This document shows positions 1-5,101 of a stretch of 8,174 bases of DNA, one piece after another (the first letter of the stretch is position 1; every line of letters begins with the position of its first letter). Below the pieces are notes generated by a model. The model made no database searches, had not been told where the DNA came from, and saw only the letters and a program-made list of their open reading frames with translations. The position numbers were made by a program, and so were the translations under genes. The stretch is from Flavobacterium psychrophilum (lineage in GTDB: Bacteria > Bacteroidota > Bacteroidia > Flavobacteriales > Flavobacteriaceae). The stretch covers positions 1 through 8,174 of the forward strand of contig CAMDGJ010000130.1 in assembly GCA_945897545.1 (NCBI GenBank). The letters run 5' to 3'.

Positions 1-47
1 GCTGACCTTTTTGCGCCCACCCAAGCCAACGCTCTGCCAACGCTCCT

Positions 48-170
48 GTGTTTTTGGCTTTTGCCAACGCTCTAACAGCACATTGCTTTTTTATTAGATT
101 TTAATATTGATTTTTTGGTTTAATAGAAAAAGCAATAAGCTGTTTCCCATCGCTCAAAAGCCAAAAACAC
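48..170. repeat. Long imperfect palindrome
   Basis: Three nested arm pairs form one large cruciform or hairpin. The outer arms are 15 bp and perfect (48-62 GTGTTTTTGGCTTTT with 156-170). The middle arms are 6 bp (74-79 AACAGC with 139-144). The inner arms are about 15 bp with one bulge (82-96 with 121-136). The apical loop is AT-rich (97-120). No T-run of a terminator follows on either strand. Confidence 0.8.
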
Positions 171-176
171 CCCCAA

Positions 177-263
177 GCTATGTTACATAATGATAGCAAC
201 ATTATAGGTCAAGCGCCCCGAACCCCGGGGCACTCGCACTATAATTTCATTATGTAAAATAGC
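177..263. repeat. Nested imperfect palindrome with GC-rich core
   Basis: The outer arms are 16 bp with one mismatch (177-192 with 248-263). An inner pair is ATTATAG (201-207) with CTATAAT (239-245). The tip is a GC-rich stem GCCCCG/CGGGGC (215-220 with 226-231) with a 5-base loop. Levels of symmetry separated by asymmetric internal loops suggest a folded single strand (RNA, or a recombination or transposition substrate) rather than an operator. The classical integron core GTTRRRY was not found here. Confidence 0.8.
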
Positions 264-349
264 CGCCACAGCCAACGCTCCCACCCGAAATAGGAACTAT
301 ATTTTCATTGTTTTTTGAAGATGCCATAACGTATCGCAACAACAATTTT

Positions 350-384
350 ACTGAATACTGCAATCTGAATACCGAACACTATTC
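350..384 (+). repeat. ACTGNNN heptanucleotide array (5 units)
   Basis: Five consecutive 7-base units read ACTGAAT, ACTGCAA, TCTGAAT, ACCGAAC, ACTATTC. The same unit type occurs at 4968-5002 (inverted) and 5068-5101. The array also explains part of the open frame at 308-505, because 7-base periodicity keeps a frame over 21 bases, and it argues that this frame is not a gene. Confidence 0.65.
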
Positions 385-635
385 TGGCATCCTCAAAAAT
401 CAAATTTGCCCACAAGAGTATCGTTTTTTATTTGCCACTACCACCGCAGTAATTGCTTTCCCGAAAAGCCGATGCCATACCGGTCTTATTGATGCTTATT
501 ACTAAAGGGAAGCATTATCTTTTTTTCATAAGTCTCGCATCAACTTTTCCAGGAAAACAATCAGAAAAATCCCAATAAGCAAATAGAAAAACGATACACT
601 TGTTTCGCTACTGCCAGCGCACTCGGCAAGTTCAG

Positions 636-660
636 TTGGGGAAATCTTCCATTTCCCCAA
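636..660. repeat. Perfect 10-bp hairpin
   Basis: TTGGGGAAAT (636-645) is perfectly complementary to ATTTCCCCAA (651-660) with a 5-base loop. No T-run follows on either strand, so a terminator role is doubtful. Confidence 0.75.
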
Positions 661-676
661 ACCCCTATGGATGCAA

Positions 677-747
677 TTTTTTTTGAAAGAATGCCACAGC
701 ATCCCATTTCAAAAGAGAATACCCGAAAGGCATTCTCTCAAAAAAAA
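677..747. repeat. 19-bp inverted repeat, one mismatch
   Basis: T8-GAAAGAATGCC (677-695) pairs with GGCATTCTCTC-A8 (729-747) over 19 bp with one mismatch, across a 33-base spacer. A competing shorter hairpin, AGAGAAT (714-720) with ATTCTCT (732-738), overlaps the right arm. The arms look like ends of a small mobile element, but the interior is only 33 bases and holds no gene. No flanking direct repeat was identified. Confidence 0.65.
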
Positions 748-781
748 CAGCTCCGATTCTTCCCTCATCCGAATGACCAGT

Positions 782-800
782 CCCAAATTTGAAGTTTGGG
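782..800. repeat. Short hairpin CCCAAA/TTTGGG
   Basis: CCCAAA (782-787) pairs with TTTGGG (795-800) with a 7-base loop. It is the last of three dyads within 170 bases and is weak on its own. Confidence 0.5.
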
Positions 801-942
801 GCTTCCTTGGATTTTTTTTCCCGATAAACCAACACGATTTTGATTGATAAATGAAAGCCATATAACCACAGCATAAGTGCAATATATTCCGCCCACTTAA
901 ATAAAACGGTAAAAAGTGAAGCAATTGATGTTTATTAACTAC

Positions 943-976
943 TAAAAACAAAAAAAGCTCCTAATTAGGGAGCTTT
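943..976 (-). terminator. Intrinsic terminator of the four-gene minus operon
   Basis: Read on the minus strand, the stem AAAGCTCC(C)/GGAGCTTT (976-969 with 961-954, one bulged base) is followed directly by TTTTTTTGTTTTT. It lies about 20 bases after the stop codon of the last gene at 998. Stem plus U-tract is the canonical rho-independent arrangement. Confidence 0.85.
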
Positions 977-997
977 CAAGTTGGTTATTAACCAAAT

Positions 998-1240
998 TTA
1001 AGGGTTTGTTTTGGGTTCTTCTTCCGATTTTACAGCAGTTTGAGAAACTACTGAAATAATACTACCACCAAGAACCAAGTAACCAGCTGCCGAAACCAGT
1101 CCAACAGGTAAGGCAATAGGCGAAGCGATGATAATTCCACCAACACCTGCCAAAGCAATTCCAACTGTTCTCAAAATTTTAAACCATTTTGGAGTTGGTG
1201 CCAATGCTCTTTCCACGACATTCATATTTTTATTTTTCAT
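998..1240 (-). CDS. Small hydrophobic protein, two membrane helices (holin-like topology)
   Basis: This is an 80-residue protein of unknown function. It has a short polar N-terminus with basic residues, two Gly/Ala/Ile-rich hydrophobic stretches (about residues 23-44 and 47-71) joined by a Pro-containing turn, and a charged tail with SEEEPK. This fits a helical-hairpin inner-membrane protein, similar in size and layout to small phage holins, but no family signature is recognised. An upstream in-frame ATG would give 105 residues and overlap the preceding gene. The ATG at 1240 is preferred because it shares a 12-base start context with the DUF5675 gene. A later ATG (residue 6) is also possible. 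It is the last gene of the operon, 41 bases after the preceding gene and just before a terminator. Confidence 0.7.
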   Translation of the reverse strand: MKNKNMNVVERALAPTPKWFKILRTVGIALAGVGGIIIASPIALPVGLVSAAGYLVLGGSIISVVSQTAVKSEEEPKTNP

Positions 1241-1249
1241 AATCTTGAT
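1238..1249 (-). promoter_or_regulatory. Shared 12-base translation-start context
   Basis: ATCAAGATTATG, ending in the start codon, is identical to the sequence at the start of the DUF5675 gene (2011-2022). There is no Shine-Dalgarno sequence, as usual in Bacteroidota. The identity supports both start choices. Confidence 0.5.
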
Positions 1250-1281
1250 TTTTATAAATTGATAATTACTCACGTTTTTTA

Positions 1282-1548
1282 TTAATTGTTTTCTTTTTGG
1301 TGTTCGTGAATGCAAAGCATTTCTAAATTGTGTACTCTTTTTTCGATGTATTCTACTTTCTGGTTCAATAAATCATTACCACTTTTGAACTCGGTTTTGA
1401 TGATTAAAGCCATCGTTTTTACTTCAACCAAATCTTTTTCCATACTCTTAAAATCGGTGTGTAATTGCTTGATAAAATAAGCCACAATCGAGAGCAGTAA
1501 GGTGATTAGTGTTCCAAAAAGTGTAGCGATGATATTGATGTTTTCCAT
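1282..1548 (-). CDS. Membrane-anchored coiled-coil protein of unknown function
   Basis: The protein has 88 residues. A single hydrophobic helix (about residues 5-27) follows a very short N-terminus. The rest (about 28-80) is charged and heptad-like, with regularly spaced Leu/Ile/Met, and should form a coiled coil. There is no cleavable signal peptide. The layout, one N-terminal membrane helix then a soluble coil, is shared with BhlA/UviB-type holins and some spanin-like or scaffold proteins, but sequence identity to any of these is not claimed. It starts 12 bases after the DUF5675 stop codon, so the two are almost certainly cotranscribed. Function is unknown. A lysis or envelope role is inferred only from topology and neighbours. 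Confidence 0.75.
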   Translation of the reverse strand: MENINIIATLFGTLITLLLSIVAYFIKQLHTDFKSMEKDLVEVKTMALIIKTEFKSGNDLLNQKVEYIEKRVHNLEMLCIHEHQKENN

Positions 1549-1560
1549 TTTTGGGACTTT

Positions 1561-2013
1561 TTAAAATTGAAAATTATTTTCAATTACAATTTTGTTGTTT
1601 GGTTCTCTTGCCAGTGCTACCAATTTTGGATAAATCATTTTGTAAGCTGCAACACTTTGAGAAACTTGGTAATTTCCATCAATAAACCCAAAACCAAAAC
1701 CACAAAGCGGACAACCGGCAGTATCTTTTATGGTATTTCCGGTATGGATATAAACAAAGCTAAAGTTGGGTAAACCTGAAATCTCAATCATTCCTTCGTG
1801 CAGCTTTCCAAAAGCTTTTTTGTAATCCACATTTTTAGCTCCGTGAGTGTTAAGTTTTAAACTAAATACACCTTTTGGTATAGCAGTTTGAGAAGAGATT
1901 TTCACTTCTCTAATTTTATCCTCTAACAAATAACATTGAAAGATGCCGTTAATGTATAACTGGCTCAATGTACTTTCTTTGCCCTGGGCTACTCTTATTA
2001 TTTTGTTTTCCAT
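1561..2013 (-). CDS. DUF5675 family protein
   Basis: This 150-residue soluble protein matches the DUF5675 family as I know it: an N-terminal IIRVAQGKESTLSQLYING segment, the middle ITS-like element AIPKGVFSLKL (about 45-54), and the signature YIHTGNTIKDTAGCPL (about 88-103). The family's biochemical role is not established to my knowledge. Members are common in phage and phage-like loci. The conserved His90 and Gly100-Cys101 loosely recall the His...GC arrangement of L,D-transpeptidases, which is only suggestive. A longer frame to 2052 would place codons inside the terminator at 2034-2069, so the ATG at 2013 is chosen. It lies second in the operon, after a terminator and 12 bases before the membrane coiled-coil gene. 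Confidence 0.8.
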   Translation of the reverse strand: MENKIIRVAQGKESTLSQLYINGIFQCYLLEDKIREVKISSQTAIPKGVFSLKLNTHGAKNVDYKKAFGKLHEGMIEISGLPNFSFVYIHTGNTIKDTAGCPLCGFGFGFIDGNYQVSQSVAAYKMIYPKLVALAREPNNKIVIENNFQF

Positions 2014-2022
2014 AATCTTGAT
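2011..2022 (-). promoter_or_regulatory. Shared 12-base translation-start context (DUF5675 gene)
   Basis: ATCAAGATTATG precedes and includes the start codon, identical to the sequence at 1238-1249. The bases further upstream differ, so the match is not simply a long duplication. Confidence 0.5.
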
Positions 2023-2033
2023 AGATTTGAGAT

Positions 2034-2069
2034 TAAACAAAAAATCCCTCACTTTTGGCGAGGGATTTT
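2034..2069 (-). terminator. Intrinsic terminator inside the operon
   Basis: Read on the minus strand, AAAATCCCTC (2069-2060) and GAGGGATTTT (2050-2041) form a perfect 10-bp stem with a 9-base loop, continuing into a TTTTTTGTTT tract. It lies 12 bases after the stop of the 267-residue gene and 20 bases before the DUF5675 start. No clear promoter was seen between it and the DUF5675 gene, so the downstream three genes probably depend on read-through. This would make the first gene the most strongly expressed. Confidence 0.8.
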
Positions 2070-2081
2070 CGGAAGGTTTTT

Positions 2082-2885
2082 CTAAAAAGCATCCTCAACT
2101 TTCAAGCAGTTACCACTAGAAAACAAGTAGTAATTTCCGCCAACTTGTTGATAAAACTCAATTCCGATACATTGCAAAACAGTAACATTTGCTGTTGGAA
2201 GAACTCCACCAGGTAAAGTTGCTGTTACGGTTGTAGCAGGAACTGCAGCATACAAATCCAAGAAAGCACTGTATTGAATATCATTTACCTCATTCAAGTC
2301 TGCATCCATAGGATCATAACTGTTTGTGGTAGCGTTGTATTCAAAATCACTCACAACTGAAAGAGAACTAATCAAACGGAAATGAGTTGCACCTGATGGG
2401 GCATTAACCAAATTCGCTGGATTAAAAGCATCTACAACAAAATCACCAGTTTCTCTATCAACTCCGTGAGTTAATGAGTAAGGAGCGTTGAAAATCCCAT
2501 TGAAAGAAGAGTTTTTGTCAAACTCAAATCCTTTCAAGTAACTACGTTGTGTAGTGATTTCAATTTTACGGTAACCTCTGGCTTCCGTTTGGTCTTCAAG
2601 GTTGATTTTCTTCATAATAGAAGTTAATCTTCCAGTTACTTGGCTGTCGGCCATTTGTTTCATAACTTGAGATAAACCAGTTCGAACAGATTTTCCAGCT
2701 TTGGCACAAGCACCAAATTCGTTCATATTCTCACGAGTTCTCTCAAATTCAGGAGCAGATAATACTTGGTCGCCAGTTGGTCCACCAACCATTCCAGCGA
2801 AGTAGCCTTCCTGTCCTTTGATTTTGAAGTGTCGGATATCTCCAAGAGTTCCAACGTACTTAATAACACCTTTTTGTCTTGCCAT
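2082..2885 (-). CDS. MARQKG-type protein of unknown function
   Basis: This 267-residue cytoplasmic-looking protein has no signal peptide or membrane helix. It opens with MARQKGVIKYVGTLGDIRHFK, which I recognise as the start of an uncharacterised protein type recurring in Bacteroidota. Residues 1-40 are basic and Gly-rich. Residues about 44-100 (FERTRENMNEFG, then KSVRTGLSQVMKQ) look helical. From about 105 to the end it looks rich in beta strands, with a conserved-looking IGIEFYQQVGGNYY segment near residues 240-253. The start ATG at 2885 is chosen over a longer non-ATG extension that would run into the promoter. It is first in the operon and followed by its own terminator, a layout often seen for abundant structural proteins. 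A structural or particle role is a guess. No function is known. Confidence 0.8.
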   Translation of the reverse strand: MARQKGVIKYVGTLGDIRHFKIKGQEGYFAGMVGGPTGDQVLSAPEFERTRENMNEFGACAKAGKSVRTGLSQVMKQMADSQVTGRLTSIMKKINLEDQTEARGYRKIEITTQRSYLKGFEFDKNSSFNGIFNAPYSLTHGVDRETGDFVVDAFNPANLVNAPSGATHFRLISSLSVVSDFEYNATTNSYDPMDADLNEVNDIQYSAFLDLYAAVPATTVTATLPGGVLPTANVTVLQCIGIEFYQQVGGNYYLFSSGNCLKVEDAF

Positions 2886-2930
2886 TTTTTTAAGATTTAA
2901 AAAGTTAATAATTAGATAAAATTCATAAGA

Positions 2931-2960
2931 CAAATTTCAATGATTATCTTTGAATATCAA
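2931..2960 (-). promoter_or_regulatory. Promoter of the minus-strand four-gene module
   Basis: On the minus strand, TTG (2960-2958), a 19-base spacer and GAAATTTG (2938-2931) match the Bacteroidota primary-sigma pattern TTG-N19-TAnnTTTG with one mismatch. Transcription would start about 40 bases before the ATG at 2885. The element overlaps the oppositely directed promoter of the nuclease gene. Confidence 0.55.
2945..2952 (+). promoter_or_regulatory. -7 element of the nuclease gene
   Basis: TATCTTTG matches TAnnTTTG exactly. A -33 TTG at the right distance is not clear. The start of transcription would fall near 2959, leaving roughly a 24-base leader before the ATG at 2983. It lies inside the spacer of the minus-strand promoter. 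Confidence 0.6.
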
Positions 2961-2982
2961 TAACTTAAATAACTGTAAATCA

Positions 2983-3474
2983 ATGCAATACAACGCAAAA
3001 GCACCGTACATAGTGGAAACCCATTGGCAAATTGAAGAAGTCCTTGATGGGGATAGCATCATCATTTGCAATAGTTTCACTCAAATGAAAAAAGAAATCC
3101 GTCTTTATGGTTTAGATGCACCAGAAGTAAAGATTAATAGGAAGATGATAGAGGATGAGGAGAAAAGCAGTTTACCTGCCCAATTATTGCTCCAATTTGG
3201 TTTGCAATCCTTGCACTTCGTTTTGTCGGTTGCACCGCCTAAAACGGCTGTAACTATCGTTACAGAACAGGAGAACTACTACGACTACTGGAACAGGCAA
3301 TTAGGATATGTAATATTACCAGGAGGAGAATGTTTGAATGATTTGCTTTTGATCAATGGGTATGCAAAAGCAACCCAACAATATTACTGCGGAAAGCTCG
3401 CAGAATATCAATTGATGAACCGCCAAGCGCAGCTTAATCAACTGGGTATTTATAGTTCCGTAAAAAGTTTTTGA
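2983..3474 (+). CDS. Staphylococcal nuclease-like (SNase/TNase domain) protein
   Basis: This 163-residue protein contains one complete SNase-like OB-fold domain. Expected activity is Ca2+-dependent cleavage of DNA or RNA phosphodiester bonds. Catalytic positions of Staphylococcus nuclease can be matched: the DGD motif with Asp24 (Asp21), Arg40 in EIRLYGLDAPE (Arg35), Asp45 (Asp40), Glu48 (Glu43) and Arg105 in NRQLGYV (Arg87). All are present, so it should be active. No signal peptide is visible, unlike secreted thermonucleases, so a cytoplasmic location is likely unless it is exported another way. A frame opens at TTG 2950 but would start inside the promoter; ATG 2983 is preferred. It diverges from the four-gene module and converges on the secreted-protein gene. 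Its partner or target is unknown. Confidence 0.85.
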   Translation: MQYNAKAPYIVETHWQIEEVLDGDSIIICNSFTQMKKEIRLYGLDAPEVKINRKMIEDEEKSSLPAQLLLQFGLQSLHFVLSVAPPKTAVTIVTEQENYYDYWNRQLGYVILPGGECLNDLLLINGYAKATQQYYCGKLAEYQLMNRQAQLNQLGIYSSVKSF

Positions 3475-3565
3475 TTTGTTGTACTTATGTTGTACTAAAG
3501 GAATTTTAATTTTCTTGAATGCTAATAAAATATATACTTTACAAGCGTATTAAGACTAAACCGCT
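3475..3565. repeat. Gap between convergent genes with a 9-base direct repeat
   Basis: TGTTGTACT occurs at 3477-3485 and again at 3488-3496, just after the nuclease stop codon. No terminator hairpin with a T-run is visible between the convergent nuclease and secreted-protein genes. The repeat may be chance or the remnant of a recombination site. Confidence 0.35.
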
Positions 3566-3580
3566 GTTATGCGACGGTTA
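3566..3580 (+). repeat. Left arm of cassette inverted repeat
   Basis: GTTATGCGACGGTTA is the inverted counterpart of 4031-4045, with 13 of 15 bases matching. The last three bases are the stop codon (minus strand) of the enclosed gene, so the repeat abuts the coding sequence exactly. Confidence 0.6.
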
Positions 3581-4018
3581 TTTATAGTTACCTATGCTAA
3601 CCATATATGTGTTTTTTCCACCAACACTAATTGTTGAAAGGTAATGCAGGTTACCGTTCAACATATATTTCAACAAAAAACTGTCAGTATCTTCTTTTGT
3701 TTCGAATAATTCCCCTTTTTCTAGAATTTCTTTAAAGTTTAAATACTCCAATTTATCTTGAAAAAAATAATCCACATTTAAGAAGCCCTCTTTTTCAATC
3801 TGTTTTAACCATCTACCATTATTTTTCACATCTTTTTTATCGCAGTAGTATAGATTATTCTTAATGTCATAGGAAAAGCCATTCTTCAATGCAAAAGTTT
3901 CAAAATCAGATCTAGTATATTCTACTAAAACTAATAATTTATCGAAAGAAATTTTGCAGTCCTGTGCACAAGTAAACTGCGCAAAAATAATGGCGACAAT
4001 AAATATAATTCTTTTCAT
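3578..4018 (-). CDS. Small secreted protein of unknown function
   Basis: The 146-residue protein begins MKRIIFIVAIIFAQFTCAQ, a typical Sec signal peptide (basic n-region, hydrophobic core to about residue 16, cleavage probably after Ala18). The site QFTC is not a good lipobox, so a soluble periplasmic protein is more likely than a lipoprotein. The mature part (about 128 residues) is rich in Lys, Glu, Phe and Tyr, with three Cys overall near Cys17, Cys21 and Cys59. No family is recognised. The ATG at 4018 is chosen. An earlier ATG at 4042 lies inside the flanking inverted repeat. The gene is more AT-rich than yicC upstream. It sits alone between 15-bp inverted repeats, which suggests transfer as a unit. 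Confidence 0.75.
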   Translation of the reverse strand: MKRIIFIVAIIFAQFTCAQDCKISFDKLLVLVEYTRSDFETFALKNGFSYDIKNNLYYCDKKDVKNNGRWLKQIEKEGFLNVDYFFQDKLEYLNFKEILEKGELFETKEDTDSFLLKYMLNGNLHYLSTISVGGKNTYMVSIGNYK

Positions 4019-4030
4019 GAAGATTGTGTT

Positions 4031-4045
4031 TAACTGTTGCATAAC
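4031..4045 (-). repeat. Right arm of cassette inverted repeat
   Basis: TAACTGTTGCATAAC is the inverted partner of 3566-3580 (13 of 15). It lies 12 bases upstream of the start codon of the secreted-protein gene and 31 bases after the yicC stop codon. Confidence 0.6.
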
Positions 4046-4076
4046 TAATTAATTTGTTATAATTTCTGGCTGAATT

Positions 4077-4937
4077 TTAAAGCACATTCAAAACCTGTTC
4101 CTTAATTTTCTCCAATTCATCCTTCATCATCACGACTAATTTTTGCATTTGTGCGTGATTTGATTTCGAACCCATTGTATTGATTTCACGTCCCATTTCT
4201 TGGGTAATAAAACCAAGTTTTCGTCCATTGGCTTCGATTCCGTTGATGGTTTCCAAGAAATAATCCAAATGATTGGTCAAACGAACTTTCTCTTCGGTGA
4301 TGTCTAGTTTTTCAAGATAATAAATCAATTCTTGCTCGAAACGATTTTCATCCACGTTGACTTTTAGTTCTGAAATTGCAGTTTGCAAACGGTCTTTTAT
4401 TGCCTGAACACGTTCTGGATCTAATGCCAGCGCATCATTCATATATTGACGAATATTACCAATTCGCAATTGAAATTCTTTTTCTAATGAAGCGCCTTCA
4501 TCTCTACGAAAATTTAATATATTTTGCAAAGCTTCTTCGATCACAGTCTGAATCTGTACCCAATCATTTTCGTCAATTTCTTCGCGTTCGGTTTTCATGG
4601 TATCCGGCATTCTGATTGCCATTTTCATCAATTCCGTTTCATCGGCATCGGCATAAACGCTTCTTAATTGTTCGATATAGGCTTTTACAATTGGGACATT
4701 CACTTTCGTGGAAGTTTGCTCGGCAGTACTTTCGATAAAAATTGAAAAATCTACTTTTCCTCTTTCTAATTTTAAAGCGATTTGGTTGCGTAAACCCAAT
4801 TCCATTTCGCGATAAGTCGAAGGCATTCGAACGCTTAAATCCAAGCCTTTACTGTTCAAGGATTTTACCTCTACTGTTATTTTTTTGGTTGGCAATTGCA
4901 AACTTGCTTTGCCAAATCCGGTCATTGATTGTATCAT
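4077..4937 (-). CDS. yicC: YicC/YloC family endoribonuclease
   Basis: The 286-residue protein has full family length and both domains: YicC-like N-terminal (about 1-155), opening MIQSMTGFGKA and containing VEVKSLNSKGLDLSVRMP, and the DUF1732 C-terminal domain (about 200-286) with GRKLGFITQEMGREINTMGSKSNHAQ and a Lys/Glu-rich end. Characterised relatives (E. coli YicC, B. subtilis YloC) are reported as endoribonucleases acting on RNA in the cytoplasm. The first ATG is used because MIQSMTGFG is the usual flavobacterial start. A perfect TAnnTTTG element lies 20 bases upstream. In many Bacteroidota yicC is followed by gmk and nadD. Here it is followed by a repeat-flanked secreted-protein gene instead. 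Confidence 0.92.
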   Translation of the reverse strand: MIQSMTGFGKASLQLPTKKITVEVKSLNSKGLDLSVRMPSTYREMELGLRNQIALKLERGKVDFSIFIESTAEQTSTKVNVPIVKAYIEQLRSVYADADETELMKMAIRMPDTMKTEREEIDENDWVQIQTVIEEALQNILNFRRDEGASLEKEFQLRIGNIRQYMNDALALDPERVQAIKDRLQTAISELKVNVDENRFEQELIYYLEKLDITEEKVRLTNHLDYFLETINGIEANGRKLGFITQEMGREINTMGSKSNHAQMQKLVVMMKDELEKIKEQVLNVL

Positions 4938-4956
4938 ATTATTTTCTAAAAGAGTT

Positions 4957-4964
4957 CAAAGATA
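4957..4964 (-). promoter_or_regulatory. -7 element of yicC
   Basis: TATCTTTG on the minus strand matches TAnnTTTG exactly. The expected leader is about 13 bases. The -33 region would fall inside the heptad array 4968-5002, where no good TTG is seen. Confidence 0.6.
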
Positions 4965-4967
4965 AGA

Positions 4968-5002
4968 AAAAAGTGTTCAGGAGGCAGTTTTTAGTGTTCA
5001 GT
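4968..5002 (-). repeat. ACTGNNN heptanucleotide array, inverted copy
   Basis: On the minus strand five exact 7-base units read ACTGAAC, ACTAAAA, ACTGCCT, CCTGAAC, ACTTTTT. On the plus strand this shows as two AGTGTTCAG words 21 bases apart. It lies just upstream of the yicC -7 element. Its first 14 bases match the array at 5068-5101 in 13 positions, in inverted orientation. Confidence 0.7.
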
Positions 5003-5067
5003 GGGATTTGCGAATATGTATTGATTTTCAAAAATTATGTGCCTCAATGAGTAGGCTTAATTTTGGA

Positions 5068-5101
5068 ACTGAATACTAAAACACTGATCACTGCCTACTT
5101 C
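5068..5101 (+). repeat. ACTGNNN heptanucleotide array
   Basis: The units ACTGAAT, ACTAAAA(C), ACTGATC, ACTGCCT, ACTTCTT follow each other, with one extra base after the second. The array runs over the stop codon of the EamA transporter gene (5095-5097), so it may form the 3' end of that transcript. Together with 4968-5002 it could form an imperfect stem. Confidence 0.65.

Larger units (their letters stand above)
25..280. repeat. GCCAACGCTC direct repeats around palindromes
   Basis: The word GCCAACGCTC occurs four times in the same orientation, at 25-34, 36-45, 63-72 and 271-280. Three copies lie at the left edge of the palindromic tract and one at its right edge. I have seen similar words in non-coding repeats of Bacteroidota, but I cannot assign this one to a named family. 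Confidence 0.7.
1..953. other. Gene-poor, repeat-rich stretch
   Basis: No convincing coding sequence is seen in about 950 bases. Open frames exist (308-505 plus; 665-874 and 709-951 minus), but they begin at non-ATG codons or resemble no family I recognise, overlap each other, and cover inverted repeats or a 7-base periodic array. The stretch instead holds two nested palindromes, a heptad array and three more dyads, listed separately. It could be a graveyard of mobile repeats or a region of structured RNA. Whether a gene lies to the left of the window cannot be seen. Confidence 0.7.

Noticed and set aside
177..263. Classical integron attC site
   Set aside because: The nested symmetry is suggestive, but no GTTRRRY core or matching inverse core was found, and no integrase gene is in the window.
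308..505. Open frame of 65 codons in the left region
   Set aside because: It starts at TTG, matches no family I know, and includes the 7-base periodic array at 350-384.
665..951. Two overlapping minus-strand frames (69 and 80 codons)
   Set aside because: They overlap each other in different frames, cover the inverted repeat 677-747 and the hairpin 782-800, and show no recognisable domain.
998..2960. Complete prophage or contractile injection system
   Set aside because: No integrase, terminase, capsid, sheath, tube or baseplate gene is present; only four small genes are seen.
4376..5050. Plus-strand frames opposite and upstream of yicC
   Set aside because: They are antisense to a clear yicC gene or run through its promoter and the heptad array, and have no family resemblance.
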